Shown: positions 35,158-44,390 of the stretch, piece after piece
Layout of the letters: each line of letters begins with the position of its first letter
Position numbering within the stretch: position 1 is the stretch's first letter
The notes under the pieces: model-generated
The model's input: the letters and a program-made list of their open reading frames with translations, nothing else
What the model was told of the DNA's origin: nothing
The model's database searches: none
Program-made: the position numbers and the translations under genes
Assembly: GCA_026552975.1 (NCBI GenBank)
Contig: JAPMTR010000076.1
Location: forward strand, 1-57,732
Length of the DNA stretch: 57,732 bases
Direction of reading: 5' to 3'
Source: Candidatus Methanoperedens sp.
GTDB lineage: Archaea > Halobacteriota > Methanosarcinia > Methanosarcinales > Methanoperedenaceae

Positions 35158-37515
35158 TTATGAAGATGATATTAGAGACTTACCCGTCATCTCCCGGGGT
35201 TTTTCAATTCCCAGTACCTCAAGAAGGGTAGGAGCTATGTCTGCAAGGATACCATTCCTGACTCTTGCGCCTTTATCACAAAAAAGAAATGGCACAGGGT
35301 CACAGGTATGGGCTGTCTGGATGCCGCCCGATCCGTCAAGCATCTGCTCTGCATTTCCATGATCTGCGGTCAGTATCAATAATCCACCTGCGAAGCTTAC
35401 TGCCTTTTCAACCCTCCCGATGCAAATGTCAATAGTTTCAACTGCAGATACAGCAGCGCTAAAAACGCCGGTATGCCCGACCATGTCAAGATTTGCATAA
35501 TTTAGAATTATAATGTCGTATTTGTCCGATGATACTGCTTTTTCAACTTCATCAGTAACAGGATATGCACTCATCTCAGGTTGCATTTCATATGTTGCCA
35601 CTTTCGGAGATGGGATAAGTATCCTTTCCTCACCTTCTACCTGTTCTTCCCGCCCACCATTGAAAAAGAATGTAACATGGGCATATTTTTCGGTCTCAGC
35701 TATCCGCAGCTGCCGAAGATTTCCTTTTGACAGGACATCAGCAAGAATATTCTTCATGGATTCCGTGGGGAAAGCAACAGGCAGATCAAAGGTTTCATCA
35801 TACCGGGTCATGCACACAAAATGTGTGCGCGGATGGTTCCTTCTTATAAAATCATTGAAATTATCACTGGTGAATGCGCGTGTTATCTCGCGGGCGCGGT
35901 CTGACCTGAAATTAAAGAAGATAATTGAGTCATTATCTGAAATTACATTAGATCGTCCGTTTTTTCCTTTAATTACCGTTGGAATAACAAACTCATCAGT
36001 TTCTCCCCTTTCATAGGCTTTTTTTACTGCATCGGTTGCGCTTTCTTCAATAGTGCCAGTTCCCATCGTCATGGCATCGTATGCTTTTTTTACCCTGTCC
36101 CATCGTTTGTCCCTGTCCATCGCAAAGTACCTGCCTGAGATGGTCGCAAACTGTCCTATAAATTCCTTCATCTTCTTTTCAGCATCATCGATATATGAAA
36201 TAGCACTCTTGGGGGGGACATCCCTTCCATCCAGGAACGCATGGACAAATACCTTCGAAAGCCCGTGTTTTTTAGCCATTTCAAGAAGCGCATACAGATG
36301 GGTGTTATGACTGTGTACGCCGCCGTCTGAAAGCAATCCTAAAAGATGCAGGGAAGAATGGTTCTCTTTGGCGTTCTCTATTGCCTTCATAAGAGTTAAA
36401 TTCCTTGAAAAATCACCATCCCTGATCGATTTTGTTATTCTGGTAAGGTCCTGGTACACGATCCTCCCCGCACCTATGTTGAGGTGCCCGACTTCAGAAT
36501 TTCCCATCTGTCCTTCAGGAAGGCCAACAGACATACCTGAAGCTTCAAGGATAGAATGGGGGTAGATTGAAAATAGCCTATCAAGGTTTGGTGTTTTTGC
36601 AGATAAGATCGCATTTCCTTCTTTTTTATTATTAACACCATACCCATCAAGTATTATCAGTAAGACTGGTTTTTTCGTGTTGGTTATGTATAATTTATTA
36701 AGGGTGTTCATTTTATTTTTGATTGCAAGGGTCTTATAATATTCCTTCGTTATACGCTTTGAAATATCAGATGCTTCCTGGATCAATTCCATATCATTCA
36801 ATCTTGAGCCGACCTCAAGCTCTGTCTCCACTATCTTTAACAAAACTGACGATCGATCAAACTCATCAACCAGCTCATTTGATATCCCTATCGCCCTCTT
36901 CAAAAATCCACGACTTCGGTCATCATTCAATAAAGCTAGTATTGAACCTGTTTCGCAGTATGCCTTAACAAGATATTCAGTCCTGATCCCTGTGCTTTTA
37001 TCCAGTATATCGATGGACTTATTCAGCAATTCAAGAGCTTTTCTATTGTCAATACCGGAGAATCCGGCAGAAATATTGCGGTAAGCCTGGGCACGATAAG
37101 AGTTCAAAGGGATATTTTCAATAAGTCCAAATGATTCTGAGAAGATCGTATCGTCTTTTTTAGTGATCCCATATTTACCAAATGAAGTAATGATCTGCGA
37201 AAGCGCCACAGAAAGGTCAAGATCGTTATCGAGCTTTTCTGTAATTTCAACAGCTTCATAGAATGATTTTTTGTCTTTCCTGTTCATTCGTGTGATAGCC
37301 AGGATGATCTCTAGAAATGCTTTGGAGGGATCAACTGTGACAAGACCTGCTATCTTTTTTGCCTCTTCAATATCATCCATTTCATTTGAACGGGCTGCTT
37401 CCCCACAGATCAAACCTACGATATTTCTGTATTTTCTTGAACGGTCTAATGGATCGGCGATTGTTTCGGCAGAGGTAACAAGTGTGTCTATTTTCATTTT
37501 AATATCATCATTCAT
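35158..37515 (-). CDS. gpmI: 2,3-bisphosphoglycerate-independent phosphoglycerate mutase with helical N-terminal extension
   Basis: The preferred start is ATG 37515, behind GAGGA, giving 785 residues; a start at 37542 would run back into the preceding gene. Residues about 1-280 are all-helical repeats of unknown function. From about residue 284 the sequence is a complete iPGM: ILDGYG (metal ligand), the catalytic Ser at about 340 in GQMGNSEVGH, HAFLDGRDVPP, FFNFRSDRARE and TADHGNAEQM. The enzyme interconverts 3- and 2-phosphoglycerate with Mn or Co, in glycolysis/gluconeogenesis. A normal iPGM is about 510 residues, so the extension is extra. One base separates it from the upstream MBL gene. 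Confidence 0.93.
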   Translation of the reverse strand: MNDDIKMKIDTLVTSAETIADPLDRSRKYRNIVGLICGEAARSNEMDDIEEAKKIAGLVTVDPSKAFLEIILAITRMNRKDKKSFYEAVEITEKLDNDLDLSVALSQIITSFGKYGITKKDDTIFSESFGLIENIPLNSYRAQAYRNISAGFSGIDNRKALELLNKSIDILDKSTGIRTEYLVKAYCETGSILALLNDDRSRGFLKRAIGISNELVDEFDRSSVLLKIVETELEVGSRLNDMELIQEASDISKRITKEYYKTLAIKNKMNTLNKLYITNTKKPVLLIILDGYGVNNKKEGNAILSAKTPNLDRLFSIYPHSILEASGMSVGLPEGQMGNSEVGHLNIGAGRIVYQDLTRITKSIRDGDFSRNLTLMKAIENAKENHSSLHLLGLLSDGGVHSHNTHLYALLEMAKKHGLSKVFVHAFLDGRDVPPKSAISYIDDAEKKMKEFIGQFATISGRYFAMDRDKRWDRVKKAYDAMTMGTGTIEESATDAVKKAYERGETDEFVIPTVIKGKNGRSNVISDNDSIIFFNFRSDRAREITRAFTSDNFNDFIRRNHPRTHFVCMTRYDETFDLPVAFPTESMKNILADVLSKGNLRQLRIAETEKYAHVTFFFNGGREEQVEGEERILIPSPKVATYEMQPEMSAYPVTDEVEKAVSSDKYDIIILNYANLDMVGHTGVFSAAVSAVETIDICIGRVEKAVSFAGGLLILTADHGNAEQMLDGSGGIQTAHTCDPVPFLFCDKGARVRNGILADIAPTLLEVLGIEKPREMTGKSLISSS

Positions 37516-37516
37516 A

Positions 37517-38281
37517 CTATTTTTTCCTCTTATCAAAATCAAATGTCATTCCATCCTGGGCGGCTATTACGTCAACGCCTGTTTTCTGGGAGATAATCTT
37601 TGCCTGGCGCTCAGGTGAAGAATTCAATACCTGCAAACCAAAATGTGTCATTATCGCAACTTTTGGCTTGATCTTTTCGATCACCAGGGCAGCTTCTTCC
37701 ATGTTCAGGTGGCGTATCCTTTTGTCGGTCTTCATTCTTACGACATTGATTATCAGGAAATCTATCCCTGAATAAGCATGTGCAAGTTCCGGAAAATATT
37801 CTGTGTCAGGAATAAACCCGAGTCTTCCTGACCTGAAATTGTAAATAACACCATATGTCTCCACAGGATGCTGGTTTTCTATAGGGAACCTGATCCAGAC
37901 ATATTTGATCATAGTTTCCATGCCCTTTTTTATTTCAGTGATATTAATAAACGGTCTGACATATTGAAGCACGACCGGGTCATTAACAAAGCAATCAGAC
38001 GGGGCAAACAACCGCCCGCGCGGAGTAAAACCGCCTCCGGTCATTGCTTCTGTGACCACGTTCACGTCATTTGAATGGTCAATATGCCTGTGAGACAACA
38101 TAATTGCATCAAGGTCTCTTGGTCTTAATCCAAGCTGGTGCATCATGACAAGGGAACCTGGCCCAGGATCATGTAAAATATTCACATCATCAAGTTTAAG
38201 CCAGAAGCCACCGCTTTTTCTTAACTGGTTAAGCACCACCATTCGTCCTCCGCCGGTTCCAAGAAATGTTACACTTGACAT
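37517..38281 (-). CDS. MBL-fold metallo-hydrolase, RNase Z-like
   Basis: A 254-residue single-domain metallo-beta-lactamase protein. It begins VTFLGTGGGRM, carries the SHRHIDHSND metal motif and a later MTHFGLQ His, and shows the RNase Z/PhnP-like N-terminal pattern. No beta-CASP region is present. The gene is first in an operon with the fused phosphoglycerate mutase. Substrate unknown: phosphodiesters or tRNA 3' ends are possible. Confidence 0.82.
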   Translation of the reverse strand: MSSVTFLGTGGGRMVVLNQLRKSGGFWLKLDDVNILHDPGPGSLVMMHQLGLRPRDLDAIMLSHRHIDHSNDVNVVTEAMTGGGFTPRGRLFAPSDCFVNDPVVLQYVRPFINITEIKKGMETMIKYVWIRFPIENQHPVETYGVIYNFRSGRLGFIPDTEYFPELAHAYSGIDFLIINVVRMKTDKRIRHLNMEEAALVIEKIKPKVAIMTHFGLQVLNSSPERQAKIISQKTGVDVIAAQDGMTFDFDKRKK

Positions 38282-38356
38282 CCAGTATTTATAATGTGCA
38301 GGTTCTACAAAAGAATTTTCTTTCAGACCTGGAAAAATGTTTTAACTTCTGCATTC

Positions 38357-40261
38357 ATGATAACGCCTGTGAGAAAAGAATTCAGGAAACTTGTAACCAG
38401 GGATGAGGCTCGAAGAATTATCAATGACCTTGATCTAAAGCCGCATTTGCAGGAAATAGATATTGAAAATGCTTACGGGCACATACTTTCAAAAGACGTT
38501 ATCTCAGAAGTGGATGTGCCCCCATTTACAAGAGCCTCAATGGATGGCTATGCAGTTCTCGCTTCAGATACCTATCAGGCCCGGGAGGATAAACCGATAA
38601 AGCTTAAACTCAAAGGTTCGATCCCGGCAGGAATTGATCCTGAACTTGTTCTTAAAAACGGAGAAGCCATCGAGATCGCAACAGGCGCGGTAATGCCTGA
38701 AGGCGCAGATGCAGTGGTTATGGTCGAGTACACGCATCTTGATACAGATGTTTTTATTCACCGCGCGGTTTCAATCAATGAAAATGTGATGCAGGCAGGT
38801 TCTGATATGATGGCAGGGGAAAGGGTCCTGACAAAGGGAACATCTCCTGGCGCGCGTGAGATCGGAGTACTTTGCGCGATCGGAAAAAGCAAGGTCAACA
38901 TCTATGGTTTGAACGTGGGAATAATCTCAACCGGAAATGAGCTTCAAGAACCGGGTTTTGATCTTAAGGCCGGCGAAATATATGATGTTAACTCATATTC
39001 TCTCTTTTGCGCAATAAAAGAATGCGGGGGCACTCCAGTCAGGTATGGATTTGTAAAAGATGATGAGGTGCAAATAAAAAAAGCATTGGCAGAACTCTCA
39101 AAAACATGTGATATCATCCTTACCTCAGGAAGCACTTCAGCGGGTTCTGGCGATGTCATGTACAGAATAATCGAAGAAAATGGCGATGTTCTTGCTCATG
39201 GGATCGACATTAAACCTGGAAAACCGGCGATCATAGGAAAGGTCTTTGGTAAAATTATTTTCGGGCTTCCAGGGTATCCGGCTTCGGCTCTTACCATCTT
39301 TAATGAATTTGTGGCTCCAGTCATAAGAAAATTGACCGGGAAAAAGATCACACATGATAAAATAAAAGCGCATCTTGCCATCAGGGTACGTTGCGATGGC
39401 AGAAGCCAGCTTTTACCAGTTGGCCTTATCAGGGGCAGCGCTTATCCGATCGAAAAAGGTTCGGGAGCCATAACCACCCTGTCTGAAGCTGATGGTTTTA
39501 TCGAGATCCCGTCAAATATTGAAATAATAGATGCGGGGGAAGATGTAGAAGTCACTTTAACAAGAGAATTGGATGATCCTGATCTGTTCTTTGTGGGCAG
39601 CCAGTGTTTCGGGCTAGATACGATAACAGACCTTGGCGATCTTAAGATGAAGATAATTAATGTGGGTTCAACTGGCGGCTTAAGCGCTATCAAAAATGGG
39701 ATTGCAGATATAGCAGGGGTGCACCTTTTGCATGAATCCGGAGTATATAACACTCCATTTCTTGAAAAATTCGGGATAAAGGACGCGGTTCTTGTCAAAG
39801 GATACCTGAGGGAGCAGGGCCTGATCATCAGGCCAGAAAGTAATATAGGGCAATTCGAAGATATCATCAATGCAAGATTCATAAACCGAAATACCGGTTC
39901 TGGAACAAGAGTAATGACAGACCTGAAACTAAGAGAGATCGCCAGGGTGCGCAACATTTCATTTGAAGGACTCATCAGCAACATAAAGGGGTATCATACG
40001 CAAGCAAAGACGCATAGCGCTGTTGCAGCCGCGGTGAAGCTTGGAAAAGCCGATGTGGGTGTGGGGATCCGAACAGCTGCAGAGCTGAATGGATTGAAAT
40101 TTATAAAAATAGCAGATGAAGAATATGATTTTGTTATCCCGAAGAGACTGATGGAGACTAAAGAGATCCAGAAATTCCTTGAAGTTATAAGATCAAGAGA
40201 GTTCAGGTTAAGTTTGCCGCCAGGACTTGCTGCTTACGAACGAACAGGAGAATTAATCTGA
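38357..40261 (+). CDS. moeA: Molybdopterin biosynthesis protein MoeA fused to a PBP-like domain
   Basis: A 634-residue protein from ATG 38357; the upstream ATG (38294) adds 21 residues that do not look like the family. MoeA inserts molybdate or tungstate into adenylylated molybdopterin. Residues about 1-400 show the MoeA pattern: DVPPFTRASMDGYAV, GSIPAG, IATGAVMPEGADAVVMVE, GIISTGNEL and GLPGYPAS. Residues about 415-630 form a periplasmic-binding-protein-like domain (COG1910 type) with VGSQCFGLD, a common fusion in archaea that may sense or load the metal oxyanion. Methanogens need the cofactor for formylmethanofuran dehydrogenase. Confidence 0.93.
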   Translation: MITPVRKEFRKLVTRDEARRIINDLDLKPHLQEIDIENAYGHILSKDVISEVDVPPFTRASMDGYAVLASDTYQAREDKPIKLKLKGSIPAGIDPELVLKNGEAIEIATGAVMPEGADAVVMVEYTHLDTDVFIHRAVSINENVMQAGSDMMAGERVLTKGTSPGAREIGVLCAIGKSKVNIYGLNVGIISTGNELQEPGFDLKAGEIYDVNSYSLFCAIKECGGTPVRYGFVKDDEVQIKKALAELSKTCDIILTSGSTSAGSGDVMYRIIEENGDVLAHGIDIKPGKPAIIGKVFGKIIFGLPGYPASALTIFNEFVAPVIRKLTGKKITHDKIKAHLAIRVRCDGRSQLLPVGLIRGSAYPIEKGSGAITTLSEADGFIEIPSNIEIIDAGEDVEVTLTRELDDPDLFFVGSQCFGLDTITDLGDLKMKIINVGSTGGLSAIKNGIADIAGVHLLHESGVYNTPFLEKFGIKDAVLVKGYLREQGLIIRPESNIGQFEDIINARFINRNTGSGTRVMTDLKLREIARVRNISFEGLISNIKGYHTQAKTHSAVAAAVKLGKADVGVGIRTAAELNGLKFIKIADEEYDFVIPKRLMETKEIQKFLEVIRSREFRLSLPPGLAAYERTGELI

Positions 40262-40286
40262 CTAAACAAAAAAATAAAACGAACTC

Positions 40287-41609
40287 CTAAGTCCCAATTA
40301 CTCTCATTTTTGCCACTCTTACTGTTGGAGTAATAACTGGCCCTATTTTCCTGATATCTTTTCCCATTCCGTCTATGTTCTTCAGTAGATCAAAGATATT
40401 CCCTGAGATCATCATTGACCTGATAGGGGAAGTTACCTGGCCGTCTTTTATCTCAAATGAATTCCTCGCCTCGACCGAAAAATCCCCTGATATCGGGTTC
40501 GCTGTATGTGCTCCGATAACGGAATTAACGAGAACTCCATCCTTTGTTTGTCCAATTATATCAAATGAGGGGTGTTCAATTATCAGGTTTCTAATTCCAA
40601 CAGATGGCGTTGTAGTATAGGATCCCCGAACTGCATTGCCTGTGCTCTCCCTTTTTTCTTTTCCTGCTGTATAGCTGTCATAAATGAAGGATGAAAGAAT
40701 TCCATCTTTAATGATAGGAGTGATCATTGAAGGGGTCCCCTCTTCATCGTACATTGATGTGCCAATCCCTCCCGGAATTGTACCATTATCAATGATGGAA
40801 AGATCCGTTGAAGCGATAGAAGTGCCAATTTTACCAATAAGAGATGACCGTCCCTTCTGAACATTATCCGCATCGACAGACGTAATAAGAGTGTTTTCTA
40901 GTATATCTGCAATGGCCATGGGTTCAAGAAGAACAGCGCAATCGCGAGTTTGTGTACTTATTCCATTGCGGGAACGTTCTGCAAGAGAAGAGGCCCCCTC
41001 TCCGATCTTAAAAAAATCGACATCCAGTTCTCGCGACATATCAAATTCAGATGCTGTGGAAAGAGGTGCATCCTTTGTGATAACTTCCATGGAAGCCTGG
41101 ACGACAGTATCTTCTTCTTTAATTTCAATTCCATTGGAGTTCAAGATAAATTTTGTTGAATCCGCGCATACAAAATGTCCTGAGGTGGGAACAATGGATG
41201 ATATGGATTTGCTGCCCCGGATCATATCGAAAGCAAGATCGATACATGCCTCGATCTGGATATCCTTGATCTTACTGTCAAAAATACCCCTGACCTTCCC
41301 AGGTTTGCTTTTTACTGGAAGTCCTGACCATTGGGGGTCGCTACCTCTAACCCGGGCGGATCTTACTGCCAGGATCGAAGATTCTTTGATCCGATTGATG
41401 TCATTTGTGCTTGAAAAACCCACTGCGCCATTAACTATCGCCCGGATACCGATCCCTGAAAAAAGACTTTCTTTAGCAAGATCGATCACATCTTTGTGAA
41501 TATCGATCGAAATTGACCTGCCTTTCACGCAATAGATCTCAACTTCGTCCGCTCCTTCTTTTTCTGCAATATCGAGCGCTTTGTAAGCATTATCAAAAAT
41601 GTCGGTCAT
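40287..41609 (-). CDS. TldD/PmbA family protein, PmbA-type
   Basis: A 440-residue protein similar to PmbA (TldE), the partner of TldD in a heterodimeric metalloprotease that degrades unfolded peptides. It begins with ADEVEIYCVKGRSI and contains IGIRAIVNGAVGFSSTND, IPGGIGTSMYDEEGTPS and NSVIGAHTANPISGDFSVEA. The metal-binding HExxxH of TldD is absent, as expected for PmbA. No TldD gene is in the window. It is probably co-transcribed after aIF1A (23-bp gap). Confidence 0.9.
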   Translation of the reverse strand: MTDIFDNAYKALDIAEKEGADEVEIYCVKGRSISIDIHKDVIDLAKESLFSGIGIRAIVNGAVGFSSTNDINRIKESSILAVRSARVRGSDPQWSGLPVKSKPGKVRGIFDSKIKDIQIEACIDLAFDMIRGSKSISSIVPTSGHFVCADSTKFILNSNGIEIKEEDTVVQASMEVITKDAPLSTASEFDMSRELDVDFFKIGEGASSLAERSRNGISTQTRDCAVLLEPMAIADILENTLITSVDADNVQKGRSSLIGKIGTSIASTDLSIIDNGTIPGGIGTSMYDEEGTPSMITPIIKDGILSSFIYDSYTAGKEKRESTGNAVRGSYTTTPSVGIRNLIIEHPSFDIIGQTKDGVLVNSVIGAHTANPISGDFSVEARNSFEIKDGQVTSPIRSMMISGNIFDLLKNIDGMGKDIRKIGPVITPTVRVAKMRVIGT

Positions 41610-41632
41610 GGGAATCGTTAGTTATAATATTC

Positions 41633-41947
41633 CTAGCTTTTCAGAAAACCCTTGCGCTCAAGCCAGTTGACCTGAGGAGGACTGTATTTCCATATAACAT
41701 CAGCTTTTTCATTCTGAAAAGACCATGGAACGATAATAAGTACATCCCCCTCGCGTATCCACATCCTTTTTTTCATTTTACCAGGAATGCGGGTAAGCCT
41801 CACCAGGCCATCCATGCACCTTACACGCAGTTTATTTGCTCCCAAAAGACTTTCAACAGTCCCCATAATTTCGTTTGCTCTTTTTTCCGGAATGCGAACT
41901 CTGGAAAATTCCTCAGGTCGCTCATTGTTATTAAAACGTTTATTCAT
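41633..41947 (-). CDS. Translation initiation factor aIF1A
   Basis: A 104-residue S1-type OB-fold protein that binds the ribosomal A site during initiation. Characteristic segments are [36 protein letters not shown] and [14 protein letters not shown]. The length is normal. It is the first gene of a short operon with PmbA and is divergent from the radical SAM gene. Confidence 0.96.
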   Translation of the reverse strand: MNKRFNNNERPEEFSRVRIPEKRANEIMGTVESLLGANKLRVRCMDGLVRLTRIPGKMKKRMWIREGDVLIIVPWSFQNEKADVIWKYSPPQVNWLERKGFLKS

Positions 41948-42085
41948 TAAACCTCATGATTCTTGGTTATATAGCCTCAATTATATGTAAAGGTAACTGA
42001 TCGTTCGGTATTATACTAACATTTCCAAACAGGTCTCATGAATAAGCAATGATTTATCAATCTCAAAGAATTATAAAGATAGCCT

Positions 42086-43714
42086 ATGCAAGTTCTTATT
42101 ATCGATGGATATGTGGATGAACCTGCATGTCTTGGCGTCCCCCCTTATATGTCGCCTTACCCCAGGTACACAGCCGGCGCTCTTGTTGAAAAAGGGATAC
42201 AGAAGGAAGATATAACATATCGGACTATTGACCGGATACGAACGCGAAGGGAGCCTTTGCGATTCGATCTTGTTGTTATTATTGCGGGAATGACGGTACC
42301 AGGGAAATATTTAAGGTCAACGCCCATCACATTGAAAGAAATAAAAGAACTCTCGCATCTGGAAGGCACAAAAATAATAGGAGGGCCTATCAGGCTGGGT
42401 TTTGGCGAGGAAGGCGGCTCCTCTGCGACTGACTTTGCGGTCCCAGGAATTACGCTTGCTAATAAGGATATAGAAGCGTTCGTTTATGATTTTTTGGATC
42501 GAAAAGAAACGTGCGCCATTACTCACAGGATGCGTACCACATCCGAGATAGGAAGATGGGGCGAGAAAGGCGCTTTTATAATAACACAACATCCTGATTA
42601 CCCGCATGTGATGTGCGAGCTTGAAACTTACCGCGGTTGCCCGCGCCATTCACATTGTTCTTTTTGCACTGAACCTTTCTATGGGAAGCCAGATTTTCGT
42701 GAAATAGCAGATGTGGTGAACGAAGTTTCGGCGCTTTACAAACACGGCGCGCGCTATTTCAGGATCGGTAGGCAGCCTGACCTTTTCATGTACCGGTCAA
42801 GAAAAGGAGTGCCTGATCCCGATGCCATTGAAGAACTGTATAGCGGGATTCGAAATGCTGCACCTGATCTTCAAGTGCTGCATATGGACAATGCAAATCC
42901 TGTTACGATATCGAAATATCCGAACGAATCACAAAGTATAGCAGAAATTATTGTGAAATATCATACATCTGGTGATGTCGCAGCCCTGGGAATGGAAAGC
43001 GCTGACCCTGAAGTGATAAGGGCTAATGATCTTAAGGCAACGCCTGATGAAGTTTTCGAGGCGATAAAAATCTTAAATGAAGTGGGAGGATCACGAGGAT
43101 TGAACGGATTGCCGGAACTTTTGCCAGGGATAAATTTTGTGCATGGTTTGAAAGGTGAGACCAAAAGAACTTATGATCTCAATTTTGATTTCCTGAAAAA
43201 AGTGCTCGATAATGGCCTCATGGTCAGGAGAGTGAATATCAGACAGGTCATGACTTTTGCCGGAACCCCGATGCGGGGGCATGATGAGCTTGTAAAAAAA
43301 AATAAAGAGCTTTTCCTTCGATATAAGGACAGGATAAGGGAAGAGTTCGATCTTCCCATGCTTCGAAGGGTGGTTCCTATCGGTACTCTCCTTAAGGATG
43401 TCCGAAGCGAGATATATGATAAAATTACTTTTGGTAGGCAGCTTGCTACATATCCGCTGCTTGTTGGTATCCCGATGAAACTTGAGCTGGGACGCTTTTT
43501 TGATATACTTGTTACTGACCACGGTCACAGGTCAATTACCGGGCTGCCGGTACCGATCGATATAAACAGCTTGCCCTCCAAATTATTGACGACTCTTCCT
43601 GGAATAGATAATAAGCAGGCAGCTGAAGTGATGCGGGGAAAGCCCTTCAGGCATAAAGAGGATATTATGAAGAGGACTTCGATCAGGGGATGGATACTTG
43701 ATCGTGTTAAATGA
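42086..43714 (+). CDS. Radical SAM protein with C-terminal helix-hairpin-helix region
   Basis: A 542-residue protein with an N-terminal B12-binding-like Rossmann region (residues about 1-120), a radical SAM core from about 175 and a C-terminal helix-hairpin-helix-like segment (LPSKLLTTLPGIDNKQA). The cluster motif reads YRGCPRHSHCSFC, a CX5CX2C spacing instead of canonical CX3CX2C, followed by TEPFYG. Later GMESADPEVIRAND is typical of the SAM core. Such archaeal proteins are uncharacterised; a methylthiolation or methylation role is possible. The HhH suggests nucleic-acid contact. Confidence 0.87.
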   Translation: MQVLIIDGYVDEPACLGVPPYMSPYPRYTAGALVEKGIQKEDITYRTIDRIRTRREPLRFDLVVIIAGMTVPGKYLRSTPITLKEIKELSHLEGTKIIGGPIRLGFGEEGGSSATDFAVPGITLANKDIEAFVYDFLDRKETCAITHRMRTTSEIGRWGEKGAFIITQHPDYPHVMCELETYRGCPRHSHCSFCTEPFYGKPDFREIADVVNEVSALYKHGARYFRIGRQPDLFMYRSRKGVPDPDAIEELYSGIRNAAPDLQVLHMDNANPVTISKYPNESQSIAEIIVKYHTSGDVAALGMESADPEVIRANDLKATPDEVFEAIKILNEVGGSRGLNGLPELLPGINFVHGLKGETKRTYDLNFDFLKKVLDNGLMVRRVNIRQVMTFAGTPMRGHDELVKKNKELFLRYKDRIREEFDLPMLRRVVPIGTLLKDVRSEIYDKITFGRQLATYPLLVGIPMKLELGRFFDILVTDHGHRSITGLPVPIDINSLPSKLLTTLPGIDNKQAAEVMRGKPFRHKEDIMKRTSIRGWILDRVK

Positions 43715-43752
43715 TCGGTTTTTTTGGCATCAATTTCGAAATATCAAAATTT

Positions 43753-43794
43753 CCATAGTAATATTAATATAGGACTTATTACCCATAGTAATAT
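43753..43794 (+). promoter_or_regulatory. Two CCATAGTAATAT repeats 30 bp apart
   Basis: Exact 12-bp copies lie at 43753-43764 and 43783-43794; the second ends one base before the ATG at 43796. The 30-bp offset is close to three helical turns, as expected for a regulator binding two sites on one face. The downstream gene encodes such a DNA-binding protein. Confidence 0.5.
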
Positions 43795-43795
43795 A

Positions 43796-44353
43796 ATGTT
43801 CCTCCCAACTCCCGAAGACCTGAAAAAACTGAGACTTGATTTTAATCTTACCCAGGCTGAGCTTGCTTCTCGCGCAGGTGTGAGCCAGCCGCTCATAGCC
43901 CGCATAGAATCGGGAGATGTTGACCCCAGGCTTTCAACGCTTCATAAAATATTCAATGTTTTTGATGCGTCGAGAAAGGAAAAAATAGATGTCAGGAAGA
44001 TCATGCACCCTTCAGTTATTCATACAAGTTCTGACCGATCAGTCGAAGAAGCAGCCCGCATCATGGAAGAACACGGCTATTCACAGATGCCTGTAATTGA
44101 TAAAGGAGTACCTGTGGGGAGCATTTCCACAGACCAGATCGTGCACTCGATGACAGATAATGATGTCAAGAAAGTATCACACCTCTTTGTGAAAAATATC
44201 ATGGGTGATTCTTTCCCTACCATTTCCCCGACCACTGATGCAAACACAGTCTCGCGAATTCTTGAAAATAGTACTGCTGTTCTTGTTCTTGAAATGGGAA
44301 AAGTCGTGGGTGTGGTGACAAAACACGATATTATGAAAATGCTCAGAGGATAA
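43796..44353 (+). CDS. HTH-CBS transcriptional regulator
   Basis: From the preferred ATG at 43796 it has 185 residues; the earlier frame opening at 43724 would read through the repeated upstream elements. An XRE-type HTH (residues about 8-45, LTQAELASRAGVSQPLIARIE) is followed by two CBS domains (about 65-120 and 130-183; EEHGYSQMPVIDKG, VVTKHDIMKML). CBS pairs bind adenosyl ligands such as AMP, ATP or SAM. This HTH-CBS layout is common in methanogens and suggests energy- or SAM-responsive control. Confidence 0.92.
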   Translation: MFLPTPEDLKKLRLDFNLTQAELASRAGVSQPLIARIESGDVDPRLSTLHKIFNVFDASRKEKIDVRKIMHPSVIHTSSDRSVEEAARIMEEHGYSQMPVIDKGVPVGSISTDQIVHSMTDNDVKKVSHLFVKNIMGDSFPTISPTTDANTVSRILENSTAVLVLEMGKVVGVVTKHDIMKMLRG

Positions 44354-44390
44354 CATTACAATTATAAGTTCAAAAACGGTATAAAGTCAT

